From positions 8,814 through 72,813 of the forward strand of contig JASSUD010000006.1 of the NCBI GenBank assembly GCA_031963225.1: a DNA stretch of 64,000 nt, read 5' to 3'. Positions 52,001 to 61,632 of this stretch are shown here, piece after piece. Below the pieces are notes generated by a model. The model worked only from the letters and a program-made list of their open reading frames with translations. It made no database searches and was not told where the DNA came from. Position 1 is the first letter of the stretch. Every line of letters begins with the position of its first letter. Made by a program: the position numbers and the translations under genes. The DNA is from JASSUD01 sp031963225 (GTDB taxonomy: Bacteria; Pseudomonadota; Gammaproteobacteria; Burkholderiales; Burkholderiaceae).

Positions 52001-52453
52001 GCGCAGGTGCTGTATCAAGATGAAGGATTATATGTATTGGAACACCTTTTATTGCGTCCCTCTCCCGAGCAAGAAAGTTCTTGTCCCTGCGTACAACACG
52101 CTACTGAATTAGTAACAGACACAGCGCAGACGGGCAGTGATACAGCAGAAGATTTTTACGCTAATCGCATTAGTATTTTCCTTCCTAATTGGCCGGTTCG
52201 TTTTCAAAGCGAAGAATTTAAACTTTTTGTAGAGCGCATTATTTACGAGAACTGCCCAGCGCATATATCCGCGCAATATTATTGGTTGGGCTACGCTGAA
52301 ATGGCTCAATTTGAGCGTTTATATGCAAATTGGATGCAATCGAAAGGAAAAGCAGTACATTCTGCGCAAGCCACGTATGACAAATTAGATGAAGCAGCGC
52401 AAGCGCTGAAAGATTTTGTGCAACAGCTAGAACGAGCAAAAGAGCGTGTCTAA
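49055..52453 (+). CDS. Large eCIS baseplate protein (Afp12-like)
   Basis: A 1132-residue protein whose N-terminus, VGQNFAELLVRGLKYCQQLS followed by DTWTDYNEHDPGLTILEQLC and YALTDLGARTEQ, is the baseplate wedge signature shared by Afp11/Afp12-like proteins. Long helical and beta regions follow. It appears to contain a duplicated domain around residues 520-600 and 610-690 (similar YKLVLHSKTNEPIAYGEEYF and YHITLLNAEDAEETVLAHGE patterns). It lies 24 bases after the fibre-like gene and overlaps the tape-measure start by 8 bases. It probably pairs with the 44220 product in the wedge. Confidence 0.85.
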   Translation: MKKAARISRAEPVQVGQNFAELLVRGLKYCQQLSSDTWTDYNEHDPGLTILEQLCYALTDLGARTEQKMNDLLVSLPQAKGIAQEEQRDQQAQSIPLNDAQNTLYTGDYVLSCNALTSKDYSKLLYDRVLGLKNAWLRPFQSTNKHAIAGCYEVLVEIYEGSDKANVKASVEEIMRASRNLAEDIERVVILEPYPIALCGTVEIGTKADPVEVLAEVLFQLQNYLSPFPQVKTVDELMREGKTADQIFVGPRLDIGILDDSQLSPYKQKIALQDLLEIILKVPGVEGVRDLHVKEREASHLQKSHRSTATIIELPPDTIPCLTPSIFTPAEEPYGLNIERVGGAPQPLRADLVYRYIEKRLGEIANHETYAKRNVKNMEYGKAMPGKALNINSYFSIQHQFPLTYGISRYGIPQHSPWVGAPDRIKQTRLTQEYLTQRKAHAQQLKAYLAFFEQLLTNYLAQLAQASRLFSLDESLEQSYFFQPLVGLPAREQDPPDFIELLRYPPDTQTNPSNCYIVYLVDDEEEILLKSAELSTEAKALEMKQEIFKCMRDLRFYKAQSNDQAEYKLVLHSKTNEPIAYGEEYFAHSKQAMQEAERLVAFAITLDTPKTLSCYLRILVRGNFAMRVWDENERIMLHSRHISSVEARQQRREEILRYGAFADYYRIQSNEDGWYHITLLNAEDAEETVLAHGEVRFESELSAQHGIAALVDWIKCLGTSPELQKQYIELLPKESDLPLQQLNYYRKKLGEAVKQFDPFLERRNRFLDHLLARFGESFDNHTLHHLDPRDYSKRDSFLRELMHWKIAFLRKQITLGGKRGSGANYAGWDKDHNTKLSGFEQRLWLLLGLHGHVTQGGNYKIAQRPLTSDDPPFHYHEIPDKHFHAHEKTKQQKYFSTLGIFNRQNHFVFASTSPSVITHLFEHGTDKRNYQLTPGALEGSVSIYFIWPGEEQPLEIYQAPNWEAAKRARDSLIQYLYKLSQDAQVLYQDEGLYVLEHLLLRPSPEQESSCPCVQHATELVTDTAQTGSDTAEDFYANRISIFLPNWPVRFQSEEFKLFVERIIYENCPAHISAQYYWLGYAEMAQFERLYANWMQSKGKAVHSAQATYDKLDEAAQALKDFVQQLERAKERV

Positions 52454-55400
52454 CAAGATCAACCGTCTTGTATTAGAGCTTGAATTGCATACCCAAGAAC
52501 GAGCCAAAAGGTTGCAAACACGCTTTGATGTTTTCTGCGCAGAACGCCTGATCGTCTTGCTTGGAGAAATTCTTTCTCCTTTTTCTATAAGCACACGCAG
52601 TCATCTCTTAACTAGCCTAGAGGTCGATCTTGGTGAAGTACCTGAACAAGGTATGGAAAGCATATTGGAGGAGAGGCTTAGGCGTGAGTTGCGCACTCAA
52701 TTGATTAAATTATTAGGCTTGCCACTAAGCCTGACAACAAAATATCACGCACTGGACAGCACAGATTTATTAGCTGAGTTAGAGGTGCAGACTGTGGACA
52801 CAGTAGAGCACCAGCTATCTGCGCTGGTGTTTTTTCTAGAGCACGGTGTCCTGCCTTGGTTTGCTGCCGGTGCTGGCACAGTTGATTTTTTATTGAAGGA
52901 ACTCAGCACGCAGGCGCCTCATATCCTTATACCTTGGCTTAAAAAGCGACTGGTTTATTTAGATGTGAGAGCCCGTATTGCAGCACGACTCACTTATAGC
53001 AAACACCATCGTTTATTAAAATTACTGACGCCAGAAGGTGCTTCTACCATAGAGTCGTGGCTCAATCCCTTGCTTACTTGGCTTAGTCGTTGCCTAACTC
53101 GAAGCTTTTCGGTTTCAACATCACCCTCTAGAACGCAGCTAACACAGCGTTTATGGGAAACGACTTTACTGTATTTGTGCTCCAACTCATTTCATTTTGA
53201 TGCTAAGCAATGGGTGAGTCAGGTATTAAAAGATCTTGCAAAGGAAATAGGGCAGAATCAACTGAACGACGAAAGTCTGCTGATCGAACTTATCTCAGAA
53301 GCTAAATATCAATCTTCTATAACAACGCCAGCTATACGCGAACTTCATACAGCCTTATTATTTTTGTATGAGCAATTTTTACTAGGGCGAGTGAGAGCTC
53401 GAGTGTCAAATGAGCATACTTGGTCGACAAATCCTAGTGTGCAAAGTGCGCAAAGAAATTTAACAGATAAGGAAATAGAATGGGCATTAAATCAACTTAA
53501 ACCATTTCATGCAGCTGCACAGCACTTAATTGATCCAGCCGCTTTACGTTTGCAGGTGCTTCGCCTTATTGTTAAACCTTATGAGCCGTCGCAACTTAAA
53601 CGCACTTTTGCATTACTACGCGCATTAGTACGAGCAGCGCGTCAATTAGGTTTATCAATAGTTGAACAAAACGCAGCGCAAGCGACATTATTGCGTGTCG
53701 GGCTCGGCTTACGCTCCCACTTTCCATCTAAAGAAGCGATACAAATTACGCTGCAAATGTTAGTTATGCAGCATGCGATCCCTTTATCAAAGTGGATTGC
53801 AGCGCTACAGGTAGAAACGAAAAAGCAGGGTTCACTTAACAGCCTAGTAGACCACCTCAGTAATGTGTTTGAACCAACGCTACAGGCGTCTGAAGAAAAA
53901 TCAGTGACCCCCGCTGAGCAAATTGCCAAATCATTGCAAGCAGAGCAGAGCGCGCAGAAAGTAGTTCAAGCCCAAACCAATGCTTGGCAGGCGATGTTGT
54001 ATTTCTTAGATAAAGGAGAGCTGCCCGCTTATCAAGAGCAACACATGCTTCATTCAGCACAATGGTTCGCCCAAGCTTTACAAACCATTACTCACGATAG
54101 CCCCAAGCAAGAAGTAATAAATGCGCTGCGCAGTCGCGCTAATCGTCCCGACGTACTAAACCGTTTGTGCCGTTATATGCCGCCAAGTGTGTTACAACAG
54201 CTCATTCAATGGCTTATTCCTACTCATGCAGACGCCGTTATTACACTGTTAAAAGCCACACAACAACTTGAGCATGACGCTACGCTCACGGCACAACAAC
54301 GAGAACGCAGTAAATTGTTGCATTGGCAATTAACCTTTGCTTTTTTATTAGATCCCCATGCTTGCGCATTTTCATTACAAGCATTTTGCGAGCGCTTGGC
54401 AACGCAAATTGCGCAGCGACTCGGCTTGCCATCTCGCTCTTATATCAGTAATTTATTAAAATCAGATATGGCGCCACTCACGCGCGCCACTCACGATTTA
54501 ACTGAGCTTAACGCCACATCTAATTCACCACTTTTTGTATTAGATAATTTTCTTCGCTTCGGTCAATTATCAGATGACGGTATCGATACACTTGAGCGTG
54601 CATTGTGTAAGTCCGATAGCTTGCGCGGTGCCTCGCTGATAGCCATACGCAAACGTCTGCAGCAAGCTGCAGCGCAGCCATTAGAAAGAGCAAGGCTTGC
54701 CTCTTCATTAAATGGAGAGCTGATACTTAAAGGTTTGCGTTGGATATGGCCTAAGCAGCAGCCTAGCTTACAGATTCTTATCGAAAGCCTAATGCGTGTA
54801 GGCAAAACAATGGATGGCCGCGCTGATTTTTGGCGCGGAGTGATCATAGAGGCTTTACTTGAAGCATTGAGCCGCCGCGTTCTACGCGATTGGCGTGATA
54901 TTTTGACGATAGCAATCAAACCACTACTTCAAGCACAACCTAAAATAGCCGACAAAGTTTTCGCTGTATTACGCGAGGATTTTGCCAGTACCGACCAAAG
55001 CCATGTCTTATTAGCTGCGCTCGATTGCGTCGAACTAGTATTAACTGTTCCTATTCAATCTGCTTTATCTAAACCAGAAAAACATGAAACACAAAAATTT
55101 AATCAAGAAATAAAACAGCAAAAACAGGTTGAACGCGCACAAGCATCAGCAATCAAACTACCTGAACACACTAAACATCGAATTAATAAGATAAAAAAAC
55201 AGGAATTACCCGCACAAGAACCTTTTTATATAAATAATGCAGGGATGGTTCTGTTATGGCCTTTTTTAAGTCGCTATTTTCAAATACTCGAATTAGTTAA
55301 TGAAAAAGAATTTCGTAGCCCTGAAGCGCAAATGCGCGCAGTTTATTTACTGCAATATTTGGCGAGCGCTTCTTGCGACACGGAGGAGCCAGAATTACTA

Positions 55401-55730
55401 CTCAATAAAATACTCTGCGGCGCAACTGAATTAGTTGCGATAGATAGTACGCTTGCCGATATTCAATTATCTGAAAAGGAAATCGCTATTTCGGAAGAAT
55501 TATTGTATGGCGTTACGCAAAATTGGAAAAAACTTAATAACACGTCAATTCATGGCTTACAAACTTCTTTCCTTTTACGCTCTGGCAAATTGGAAAAAAG
55601 AAAGGATAATGCATGGACTTTAAGCGTATCGCTAAGGGCTTATGATGTTTTGTTAGACACTTTGCCGTGGGGACTCTCCACAATCCGTTTACCCTGGATG
55701 CAAGATGTTTTATATGTACGCTGGCGTTAG
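52446..55730 (+). CDS. Contractile injection system tape-measure protein (Afp14-like)
   Basis: A 1094-residue protein matching the pattern of contractile-system tape-measure proteins. The N-terminus INRLVLELELHTQERAKRLQ with a following ...LEVDLGEVPEQG is typical. The long middle is helical with repeating ALEFFLQTGELPW-like units (ALVFFLEHGVLPWF, AMLYFLDKGELPAY, LDNFLRFGQLSD). The C-terminal domain begins EPFYINNAGMVLLWPFLSRY and ends LPWGLSTIRLPWMQDVLYVR. The number of units sets tube length. The GTG start overlaps the upstream stop. The last 64 codons are also present as the decayed fragment at 31798. It is the last eCIS gene. Confidence 0.9.
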   Translation: MSNKINRLVLELELHTQERAKRLQTRFDVFCAERLIVLLGEILSPFSISTRSHLLTSLEVDLGEVPEQGMESILEERLRRELRTQLIKLLGLPLSLTTKYHALDSTDLLAELEVQTVDTVEHQLSALVFFLEHGVLPWFAAGAGTVDFLLKELSTQAPHILIPWLKKRLVYLDVRARIAARLTYSKHHRLLKLLTPEGASTIESWLNPLLTWLSRCLTRSFSVSTSPSRTQLTQRLWETTLLYLCSNSFHFDAKQWVSQVLKDLAKEIGQNQLNDESLLIELISEAKYQSSITTPAIRELHTALLFLYEQFLLGRVRARVSNEHTWSTNPSVQSAQRNLTDKEIEWALNQLKPFHAAAQHLIDPAALRLQVLRLIVKPYEPSQLKRTFALLRALVRAARQLGLSIVEQNAAQATLLRVGLGLRSHFPSKEAIQITLQMLVMQHAIPLSKWIAALQVETKKQGSLNSLVDHLSNVFEPTLQASEEKSVTPAEQIAKSLQAEQSAQKVVQAQTNAWQAMLYFLDKGELPAYQEQHMLHSAQWFAQALQTITHDSPKQEVINALRSRANRPDVLNRLCRYMPPSVLQQLIQWLIPTHADAVITLLKATQQLEHDATLTAQQRERSKLLHWQLTFAFLLDPHACAFSLQAFCERLATQIAQRLGLPSRSYISNLLKSDMAPLTRATHDLTELNATSNSPLFVLDNFLRFGQLSDDGIDTLERALCKSDSLRGASLIAIRKRLQQAAAQPLERARLASSLNGELILKGLRWIWPKQQPSLQILIESLMRVGKTMDGRADFWRGVIIEALLEALSRRVLRDWRDILTIAIKPLLQAQPKIADKVFAVLREDFASTDQSHVLLAALDCVELVLTVPIQSALSKPEKHETQKFNQEIKQQKQVERAQASAIKLPEHTKHRINKIKKQELPAQEPFYINNAGMVLLWPFLSRYFQILELVNEKEFRSPEAQMRAVYLLQYLASASCDTEEPELLLNKILCGATELVAIDSTLADIQLSEKEIAISEELLYGVTQNWKKLNNTSIHGLQTSFLLRSGKLEKRKDNAWTLSVSLRAYDVLLDTLPWGLSTIRLPWMQDVLYVRWR

Positions 55731-55901
55731 CTAACTATTTTTTCAATTTTGTGAATCATAATCTGAACTTTTTTACCCAAATTAGACCTCTCGCCCTACA
55801 ATTTAGCCCATGTGTTCACGAGGATGACGGCGGCGCAGTCGCCACTACACCGAGTGATGGCTTTTCAAAATAGAAAAATCCAGGATAAGTAGGGAAAAAA
55901 A

Positions 55902-58900
55902 TTGCTTAATTTTATCGCCGGAGTACGTCCGTCATCGCCCGCCCCCTCGTCGCGGCATCTAGCTATCTCTTCGCAGCATCTGGTAGGCCAGGCGCGAGCG
56001 CATCAAGTCATGGGGAATTTAGAAGACGCTAAAAAATCGTACTCAGAGGCGGTCAATAAGGCTAAAACTGAACATGAAAAAAAGCCTGGTGATCGGCAAG
56101 CAAAAGAAGCTTTTGATGCGATACGTAACGAGTTCTTCACTTTTTTAAGTGGGCTTCAAGAGCCAACTGCAGCGGCTAACGTTGAGGAACACAGCCCTAA
56201 TTCCCCCTCCCTAAATCAGGAAAAAAACAAGCAGGTGAATTATCTGTTTGAGAGGGCACTCTCGACGCTAAGTTCTTTAGAACTTGCTCATCCTCAAAGT
56301 CTGTTTCTAGTGTATGCGCACGACAATCCCAATTATGGCCGTGCTGAGGCCAGTACAGCTAAATATTTAATCGGCAGATTGTCTCAAATCCGAGTCAACC
56401 TCTATTCAGATCAAACTCCTATGGGGCAAGCGCATTTAAGCGTTTCGAAAACCCTAAAAAATGATGGCAAGATCGAAGATATTCTGACCAGTCAACTCTG
56501 CTTACTGCCGGCCAAATTAAGAGACGATGTAGAACCCGTTGATAAAGTAGTCGTGTGTTGCTCTGAAGTATTAGGTAAATACTTGGCATGGGAGCATTAT
56601 GACGATTTTTATCGAGAGCTTCGCACGGCCTATCGGCAAGACTGTGCATCATTCACTACTTCGGCCATTCGTGAGGTGGTCAAAAAATTTTCACAGCAAG
56701 CAACATACAAAGCGGGATTTCACCATGTATTGACCGAAATGGCTTTTTTGCAAATTCGGCAAGAATCTCTCAAAGATGGCCACGGCATTATCTCGGTTCC
56801 TTTAACGCCTCAAAGCCATACCTCTTGCCTGGCACACATTATTCCAGAAACCTCAGTTCGGATCGGCGATATTCCTCGAGTTGAAGCGCAAGCCCAGACA
56901 GGACATGAAGGGTATGTCAATCAAAGTCGGCACATCGTGCTATTTAAAGTGATCGAACGGCTTTTATTTCATGACGCTAAAGCCAAACCCTTTCTAGACC
57001 AGTTTTGGAAAGGCTATAGCACTTGTGTAAATCAGTTAAAGGAGCAATCTGGCGCACTGGATTGGCATAAATTTGCCGAGTTAGTAGATGACATCTTCGG
57101 CCAAATACAGCATGAAATCATCAGGGCGAGCAACAAAAAAATAGAAGCCAAGCTGACCCATATCGATGAAAAATTGGATAGTCTGGCCCACCAGCAGCAA
57201 GCCAAGCAGTTGCAGGCGTTCCAACAGGAGCACAAGCCGCTTGCAGCCTTAGGAGAGGACATTGCGCGCTTTAAACAAAACTATCAACACTATTTAGAAA
57301 GCTCAGGCGAGATTCAAGATGCGCTCGCGATGTATGTACCGCTGCGCGGCTTAGCTGGCCCAACAGCAAGTGAATCATTTGGTTTAGCCGCGCATATTGA
57401 ACGTTTTTTAGTGTCCGAGGAAAAAACCATCCTATTGTTATTAGGGGCGGCGGGAAGCGGTAAATCGACTTCTAATCGATACCTCGCTAAAGAGAAATTA
57501 GAAGCGCATCAACGGATAGAAAAGGAGCAAGGAGCGGCCCCGCTAGTCTTCTTTATTGAGTTGAGACGATGGGAAAAACCGAATCAAAATTTGATTCAAG
57601 CGTATTTACAGGAAGAAGGGTTTAGCGACCAACAAATTCAATTATTGCAAATGCATCAACGCTGTTTATTTATTTTTGATGGGTATGACGAAATTCAAGA
57701 AAGCGAACGTAATCGCCATTTTTATGATCAAAATAAGCTCTGGCAATGGCAACACGCGAAATTTATTATCACGAGCCGCCCGGAATATTTAGAGAAGGGG
57801 TATGCGCAATACTTTCATCCCAAGGGCTATCCGCAACGTTTGCAAGAAACCTGGATTGCGCCATTTTCTGTGGCGGATAGAGCAGCGTATATCAATAAGT
57901 ATGTGCAACGCAATCGCGCCAATCTTGATCCAATAGGTTGGAACGTCGCACGATATCAAGCTGCCCTAAGTGAACTCTCGACACTGCAAGCAGAACTAAA
58001 CCGTCCTGTGGTGCTGCGGATTATGTTAGCGGTGTTACCAACACTTAAGTTTAAGTCTGAGGCGGCTGATTTAACGCTAAGCGCCGTATATGAAGCTTAC
58101 TTTGAACAGTGGTGGGCGCGTTGGCAAGAACGGATAGCGGAGATTCAATTAACATCAGAAGAAGCTAAGGCTAAAGACGCACTGGTAAGGCAAGGTGGGT
58201 TTGTTCAACACGGTTTTGCCTATAGCCAACAATGCGCGCTCGCACTCACCCAAGCTAAGCGAGCCATCGCTGAAAATAATCAGCTGTTTAAAAAAGATGC
58301 CCCAGCCGCTCACGCGCTCTTTTTTGACGATAGTGCACGAGCACGATTACTGCGCTTTAATGCGCCGCTATCGCGTAATGCAAAAGGGGATTACCAGTTT
58401 GCGCATAAGTCGATGCAAGAGTATTGGGTGGCCCGGGCGATCAAAACAGCAGGCGAGCATACCGCTGACAATGAATTGACCTATCTTCCGCCCGCGCCAG
58501 ATGGGTTACTCAATACGCTAAACCTAGTTAATGAGCCCGACATTCTGAATTTTTTAGTTGAAGAAGTAAAACAAAAAGAAGCGTTTAAAGCCCATCTCTT
58601 AGATTGGATTGAGGCATCGAAAGAGAATGCTGAATTCGCTCAAGGCGCGGCAAATGCGATCACGGTATTAGTCAGAGCAGGTGTGCAATTCAACGGAGCT
58701 GATTTATCTGGCATTCAGATTCCTGGTGCGAATCTCAGTTATGGCGTATTCGATTCGGTTCAATTACTGGGCGCAGATCTGCGCAACGTGAGCTTGATCG
58801 GTGCCTGGCTACGGAACGCAGATTTAAGCGGCGTACGCATGGAAGGGGTGCCGTTTGGAGAGTTGCCAGGACTTAAATTTGAAAAACCGGTGAAAGCCTG

Positions 58901-60911
58901 CTGCTATTCATTGGATGGTGGATTGTTGATCGTGGCACATGGAGAAACTGTAACTCTGCACGATACGCACACGCTCGAAGAAAAAGGGCGTTTGATTGGG
59001 CATGAAACTGAGGTGACGAGCGTTATGATGTCAGTTGATGGTCGATATGTGGTCTCTGGCAGTGGGGACATGACGGTGCGTGTGTGGGATTGGAAAACAT
59101 CCGAGGCTGCAACCTGCGTCCTCAGCGGGCATAAAAAGGGGGTGACGAGCGTTGTGATGTCGGTCGATGGCCGATATGTGGTCTCTGGCAGTATAGACGA
59201 GACAGTGCGTATATGGGATTGGCAAACGCCCGGGGCTGTGCCCCGTGTCCTAAGCGGGCATGAGCATGCGGTAAACAGCGTTGTGATATCGGCCGATGGT
59301 CGATATGTGGTCTCTGGCAGTATAGACGAGACGGTGCGGGTATGGGATTGGCAAACGTCCGAGGTTGTACCCAAGGTCCTCAGCGGACATGAAGATTGGG
59401 TGACTAGCGTTGTGATGTCAGCTGATGGTCGATATGTGGTCTCCGGCAGTAGGGACAATACGGTGCGTGTGTGGGATTGGCAAAAGCCCGAGGCTGCGCC
59501 CTGTGTCCTCAGCGGGCATGAAGAGGGGGTGAAGAGCGTCGTGATGTCGGCCGATGGCCGATATGTGCTCTCTGGGGGTTCTGACGATACGGTGCGTGTG
59601 TGGGATTGGCAAACGCCCGAGGCTGTGCCCCGTGTCCTCAGCGGGCATGAGTATGTGGTAAACAGCGTTGTGATGTCAGCCGATGGCCGATATGTGGTCT
59701 CTGGCAGTGGGGACCGTACGGTGCGTGTGTGGGATTGGCAAATGCCCGAAGCTGCGCAACGTGTCCTTAATGGGCATAAGGATCCTGTAAGTAGCGTTGT
59801 GATGTCAGCTGATGGGCGATATGTGGTCTCTGGGGGTTATGACAAAACAGTGCGTATATGGGATTGGCAAACGTCCGAGGTTGTACCAAAGGTCCTCAGC
59901 GGGCATGAAAATGTGGTGGCTAGCGTTGTCATGTCAGCCGATGGCCGGTATGTGGTCTCTGGGGGTTATGACAAAACAGTGCGAGTGTGGGATTGGCAAA
60001 TGTCCGAGGCTGCAACCCGCGTCCTCAGTGGGCATGAAGATTTGGGAACTAGCATTAAAATATCGGCTGATGGTCGGTATGCGCTCTCAAGCGACACTGA
60101 CGATAATGTATGGGTGTGGGATTGGCAAACACCCGAGACTGTGCCACACGTCCTCAGTGGGCATGAAGATTTTGTGACTGATATCGCGGTGTCAGTTGAT
60201 GGTCGGTTTGTGGTTTCCGGCAGCGATGACAGTACGGCGCGTGTGTGGGATTTGCAAATGCCTGAGGCTGCGCCATGCGTCTTCAGTGGGGATGAATCGC
60301 CGGTGAATAGCGTCGTGATGTCGGCCGATGGGCGATATGTGGTCTCTGGGGGGTATAGCAATACGGTGTATGTGTGGGATGTGCAAACCGAGGCCCTCGT
60401 GCACACCTTGCAAGGGAATACAGGCTCCGTTTGGAGCATGGTTTATTCGCCCAGCGGGCAGCAGATCGCCTCTGGTAGTAGTGACAATACGGTGCGGGTG
60501 TGGGATATCGTTTCCGGTCAATGTCTGGCGACAGTGCATGGGTTTAATGGATGCGTTAGCAGTATTTTCTGGCAAAACATAGACGGCCTCGATTATCTGA
60601 TCACAGGCAGTGAAGACAAAATGGTTCGCTGCTGGCAATTGATTCAGGCGGATGACCAATGGCAAGTCAAGTTACTATGGACATCGGGGCAAGACGCATT
60701 GACCTTGGTTGGCGCTAGGATAGAGGGTGTTGAAGGATTAAGTCCAACGAATAGCTGTCTGCTCAAGCAACGCGGCGCGACGGGTGAGCCGCGCGAGACT
60801 GTAGAGCAGCAATCACAGCCATCGTTGGCAGGAAGGGCAGAAGCGCCGACGTTAATGCTCTCTGCCCAAGCGAATAGACAATCTGGGTTAGTTCATCACA
60901 ATTTTGCCTAA
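55902..60911 (+). CDS. NLR-like protein: TIR/SEFIR-like, NACHT, pentapeptide and WD40 domains
   Basis: A 1669-residue multidomain protein. Residues 20-75 are TPR-like. Residues 133-330 hold a TIR/SEFIR-like domain (SLFLVYAHDNPNYG, YSDQTPMG, VDKVVVCCSEVLG). A coiled region leads to a NACHT NTPase: Walker A GAAGSGKST at 515-523, Walker B LFIFDGYDE around 593-597, and KFIITSRPEYL. After a helical region comes a pentapeptide stretch (about 927-985: FNGADLSG, PGANLSYG, LLGADLRN) and 14 WD40 units (about 994-1590). NACHT-WD40 architecture is that of STAND receptors, common in fungal incompatibility genes and bacterial defence. The start is TTG at 55902 with AGGGA before it. It follows the eCIS locus by 170 bases. 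Target and output are unknown. Confidence 0.85.
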   Translation: MLNFIAGVRPSSPAPSSRHLAISSQHLVGQARAHQVMGNLEDAKKSYSEAVNKAKTEHEKKPGDRQAKEAFDAIRNEFFTFLSGLQEPTAAANVEEHSPNSPSLNQEKNKQVNYLFERALSTLSSLELAHPQSLFLVYAHDNPNYGRAEASTAKYLIGRLSQIRVNLYSDQTPMGQAHLSVSKTLKNDGKIEDILTSQLCLLPAKLRDDVEPVDKVVVCCSEVLGKYLAWEHYDDFYRELRTAYRQDCASFTTSAIREVVKKFSQQATYKAGFHHVLTEMAFLQIRQESLKDGHGIISVPLTPQSHTSCLAHIIPETSVRIGDIPRVEAQAQTGHEGYVNQSRHIVLFKVIERLLFHDAKAKPFLDQFWKGYSTCVNQLKEQSGALDWHKFAELVDDIFGQIQHEIIRASNKKIEAKLTHIDEKLDSLAHQQQAKQLQAFQQEHKPLAALGEDIARFKQNYQHYLESSGEIQDALAMYVPLRGLAGPTASESFGLAAHIERFLVSEEKTILLLLGAAGSGKSTSNRYLAKEKLEAHQRIEKEQGAAPLVFFIELRRWEKPNQNLIQAYLQEEGFSDQQIQLLQMHQRCLFIFDGYDEIQESERNRHFYDQNKLWQWQHAKFIITSRPEYLEKGYAQYFHPKGYPQRLQETWIAPFSVADRAAYINKYVQRNRANLDPIGWNVARYQAALSELSTLQAELNRPVVLRIMLAVLPTLKFKSEAADLTLSAVYEAYFEQWWARWQERIAEIQLTSEEAKAKDALVRQGGFVQHGFAYSQQCALALTQAKRAIAENNQLFKKDAPAAHALFFDDSARARLLRFNAPLSRNAKGDYQFAHKSMQEYWVARAIKTAGEHTADNELTYLPPAPDGLLNTLNLVNEPDILNFLVEEVKQKEAFKAHLLDWIEASKENAEFAQGAANAITVLVRAGVQFNGADLSGIQIPGANLSYGVFDSVQLLGADLRNVSLIGAWLRNADLSGVRMEGVPFGELPGLKFEKPVKACCYSLDGGLLIVAHGETVTLHDTHTLEEKGRLIGHETEVTSVMMSVDGRYVVSGSGDMTVRVWDWKTSEAATCVLSGHKKGVTSVVMSVDGRYVVSGSIDETVRIWDWQTPGAVPRVLSGHEHAVNSVVISADGRYVVSGSIDETVRVWDWQTSEVVPKVLSGHEDWVTSVVMSADGRYVVSGSRDNTVRVWDWQKPEAAPCVLSGHEEGVKSVVMSADGRYVLSGGSDDTVRVWDWQTPEAVPRVLSGHEYVVNSVVMSADGRYVVSGSGDRTVRVWDWQMPEAAQRVLNGHKDPVSSVVMSADGRYVVSGGYDKTVRIWDWQTSEVVPKVLSGHENVVASVVMSADGRYVVSGGYDKTVRVWDWQMSEAATRVLSGHEDLGTSIKISADGRYALSSDTDDNVWVWDWQTPETVPHVLSGHEDFVTDIAVSVDGRFVVSGSDDSTARVWDLQMPEAAPCVFSGDESPVNSVVMSADGRYVVSGGYSNTVYVWDVQTEALVHTLQGNTGSVWSMVYSPSGQQIASGSSDNTVRVWDIVSGQCLATVHGFNGCVSSIFWQNIDGLDYLITGSEDKMVRCWQLIQADDQWQVKLLWTSGQDALTLVGARIEGVEGLSPTNSCLLKQRGATGEPRETVEQQSQPSLAGRAEAPTLMLSAQANRQSGLVHHNFA

Positions 60912-60953
60912 AGCAGGATGAATTTGGCATCGCTCAGTTTGTATGTATAAATT

Positions 60954-60983
60954 GCACACATAAGGCATTTTGCTTATGTGTGC
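60954..60983 (+). terminator. Probable terminator after the NLR-like gene
   Basis: GCACACATAAG (60954-60964) pairs perfectly with CTTATGTGTGC (60973-60983) over an 8-base loop, about 40 bases after the stop. A T-run is missing, so termination may be partial. Confidence 0.5.
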
Positions 60984-61632
60984 CTGCTCGTCTTTAATCA
61001 CTTCTCTGTTCTTGTCACGTATCATCAGTCTAACTAAAAAATAATCTCCGATAGCGCTTCATATTTATAAGAGCCTATCTTCTATTATATGGAGGAGTGG
61101 CCTCGCTTAATTTAAAAAATGGTTATAAAAAACGCCTTTAGAAATCGCAAAGATAAAAAAAGACGAGGAAGTAATGGCTCTTTTAAAAAATACTATTACG
61201 ATAAAATCTGGTATGCAGGATGTATTATCAACCTCTTAAATTATCAACTTTGCAATGATATTTATCAGTATTTTTTTGTATTTTTGATAATAATAAAAGG
61301 AGTTGAAGTGGATAAGCTTAGAGATCAGGCAGCCAGGCTGAGTAAGCCAGATACGAGGGCGCATTGAAATTTGATCCGATCGAAGCTGCTGACCCGGATA
61401 TAACCAAGACGTTGACCCTGCAAAATGCCCCCTAAGACAAAAGTGTCAGGAAGAAATCTATACCGTTAACGGTGCATGCGTTGCGTACTCAACCGGGGAC
61501 AAAGCCGCCACAGTAGAGATATACTCGCCGCCCATGCCGGAATAGCTGATCAAGGAGCGCACGCATCATTCAATACCCATCATGCTCTTAGCGCACTTGA
61601 TTCCTAGCAAAAAATAACAAAGGGAAAGTGAT
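60984..61632. other. Intergenic region between the two NLR-like genes
   Basis: About 650 bases, A/T-rich up to 61310 and then of higher G/C. An 82-codon frame (61119-61367) has Lys/Arg-rich low-complexity sequence and is not supported. A short frame from GTG 61309 with AAAAGGAG before it gives only 19 residues. The stretch 61370-61600 has the base composition of coding DNA but is interrupted by stops in all frames, so it may be the relic of a lost gene; I could not identify it. Confidence 0.35.

Noticed and set aside
61119..61367. 82-codon frame between the NLR-like genes
   Set aside because: Lys/Arg-rich, low complexity, no ribosome-binding site and no recognisable family.
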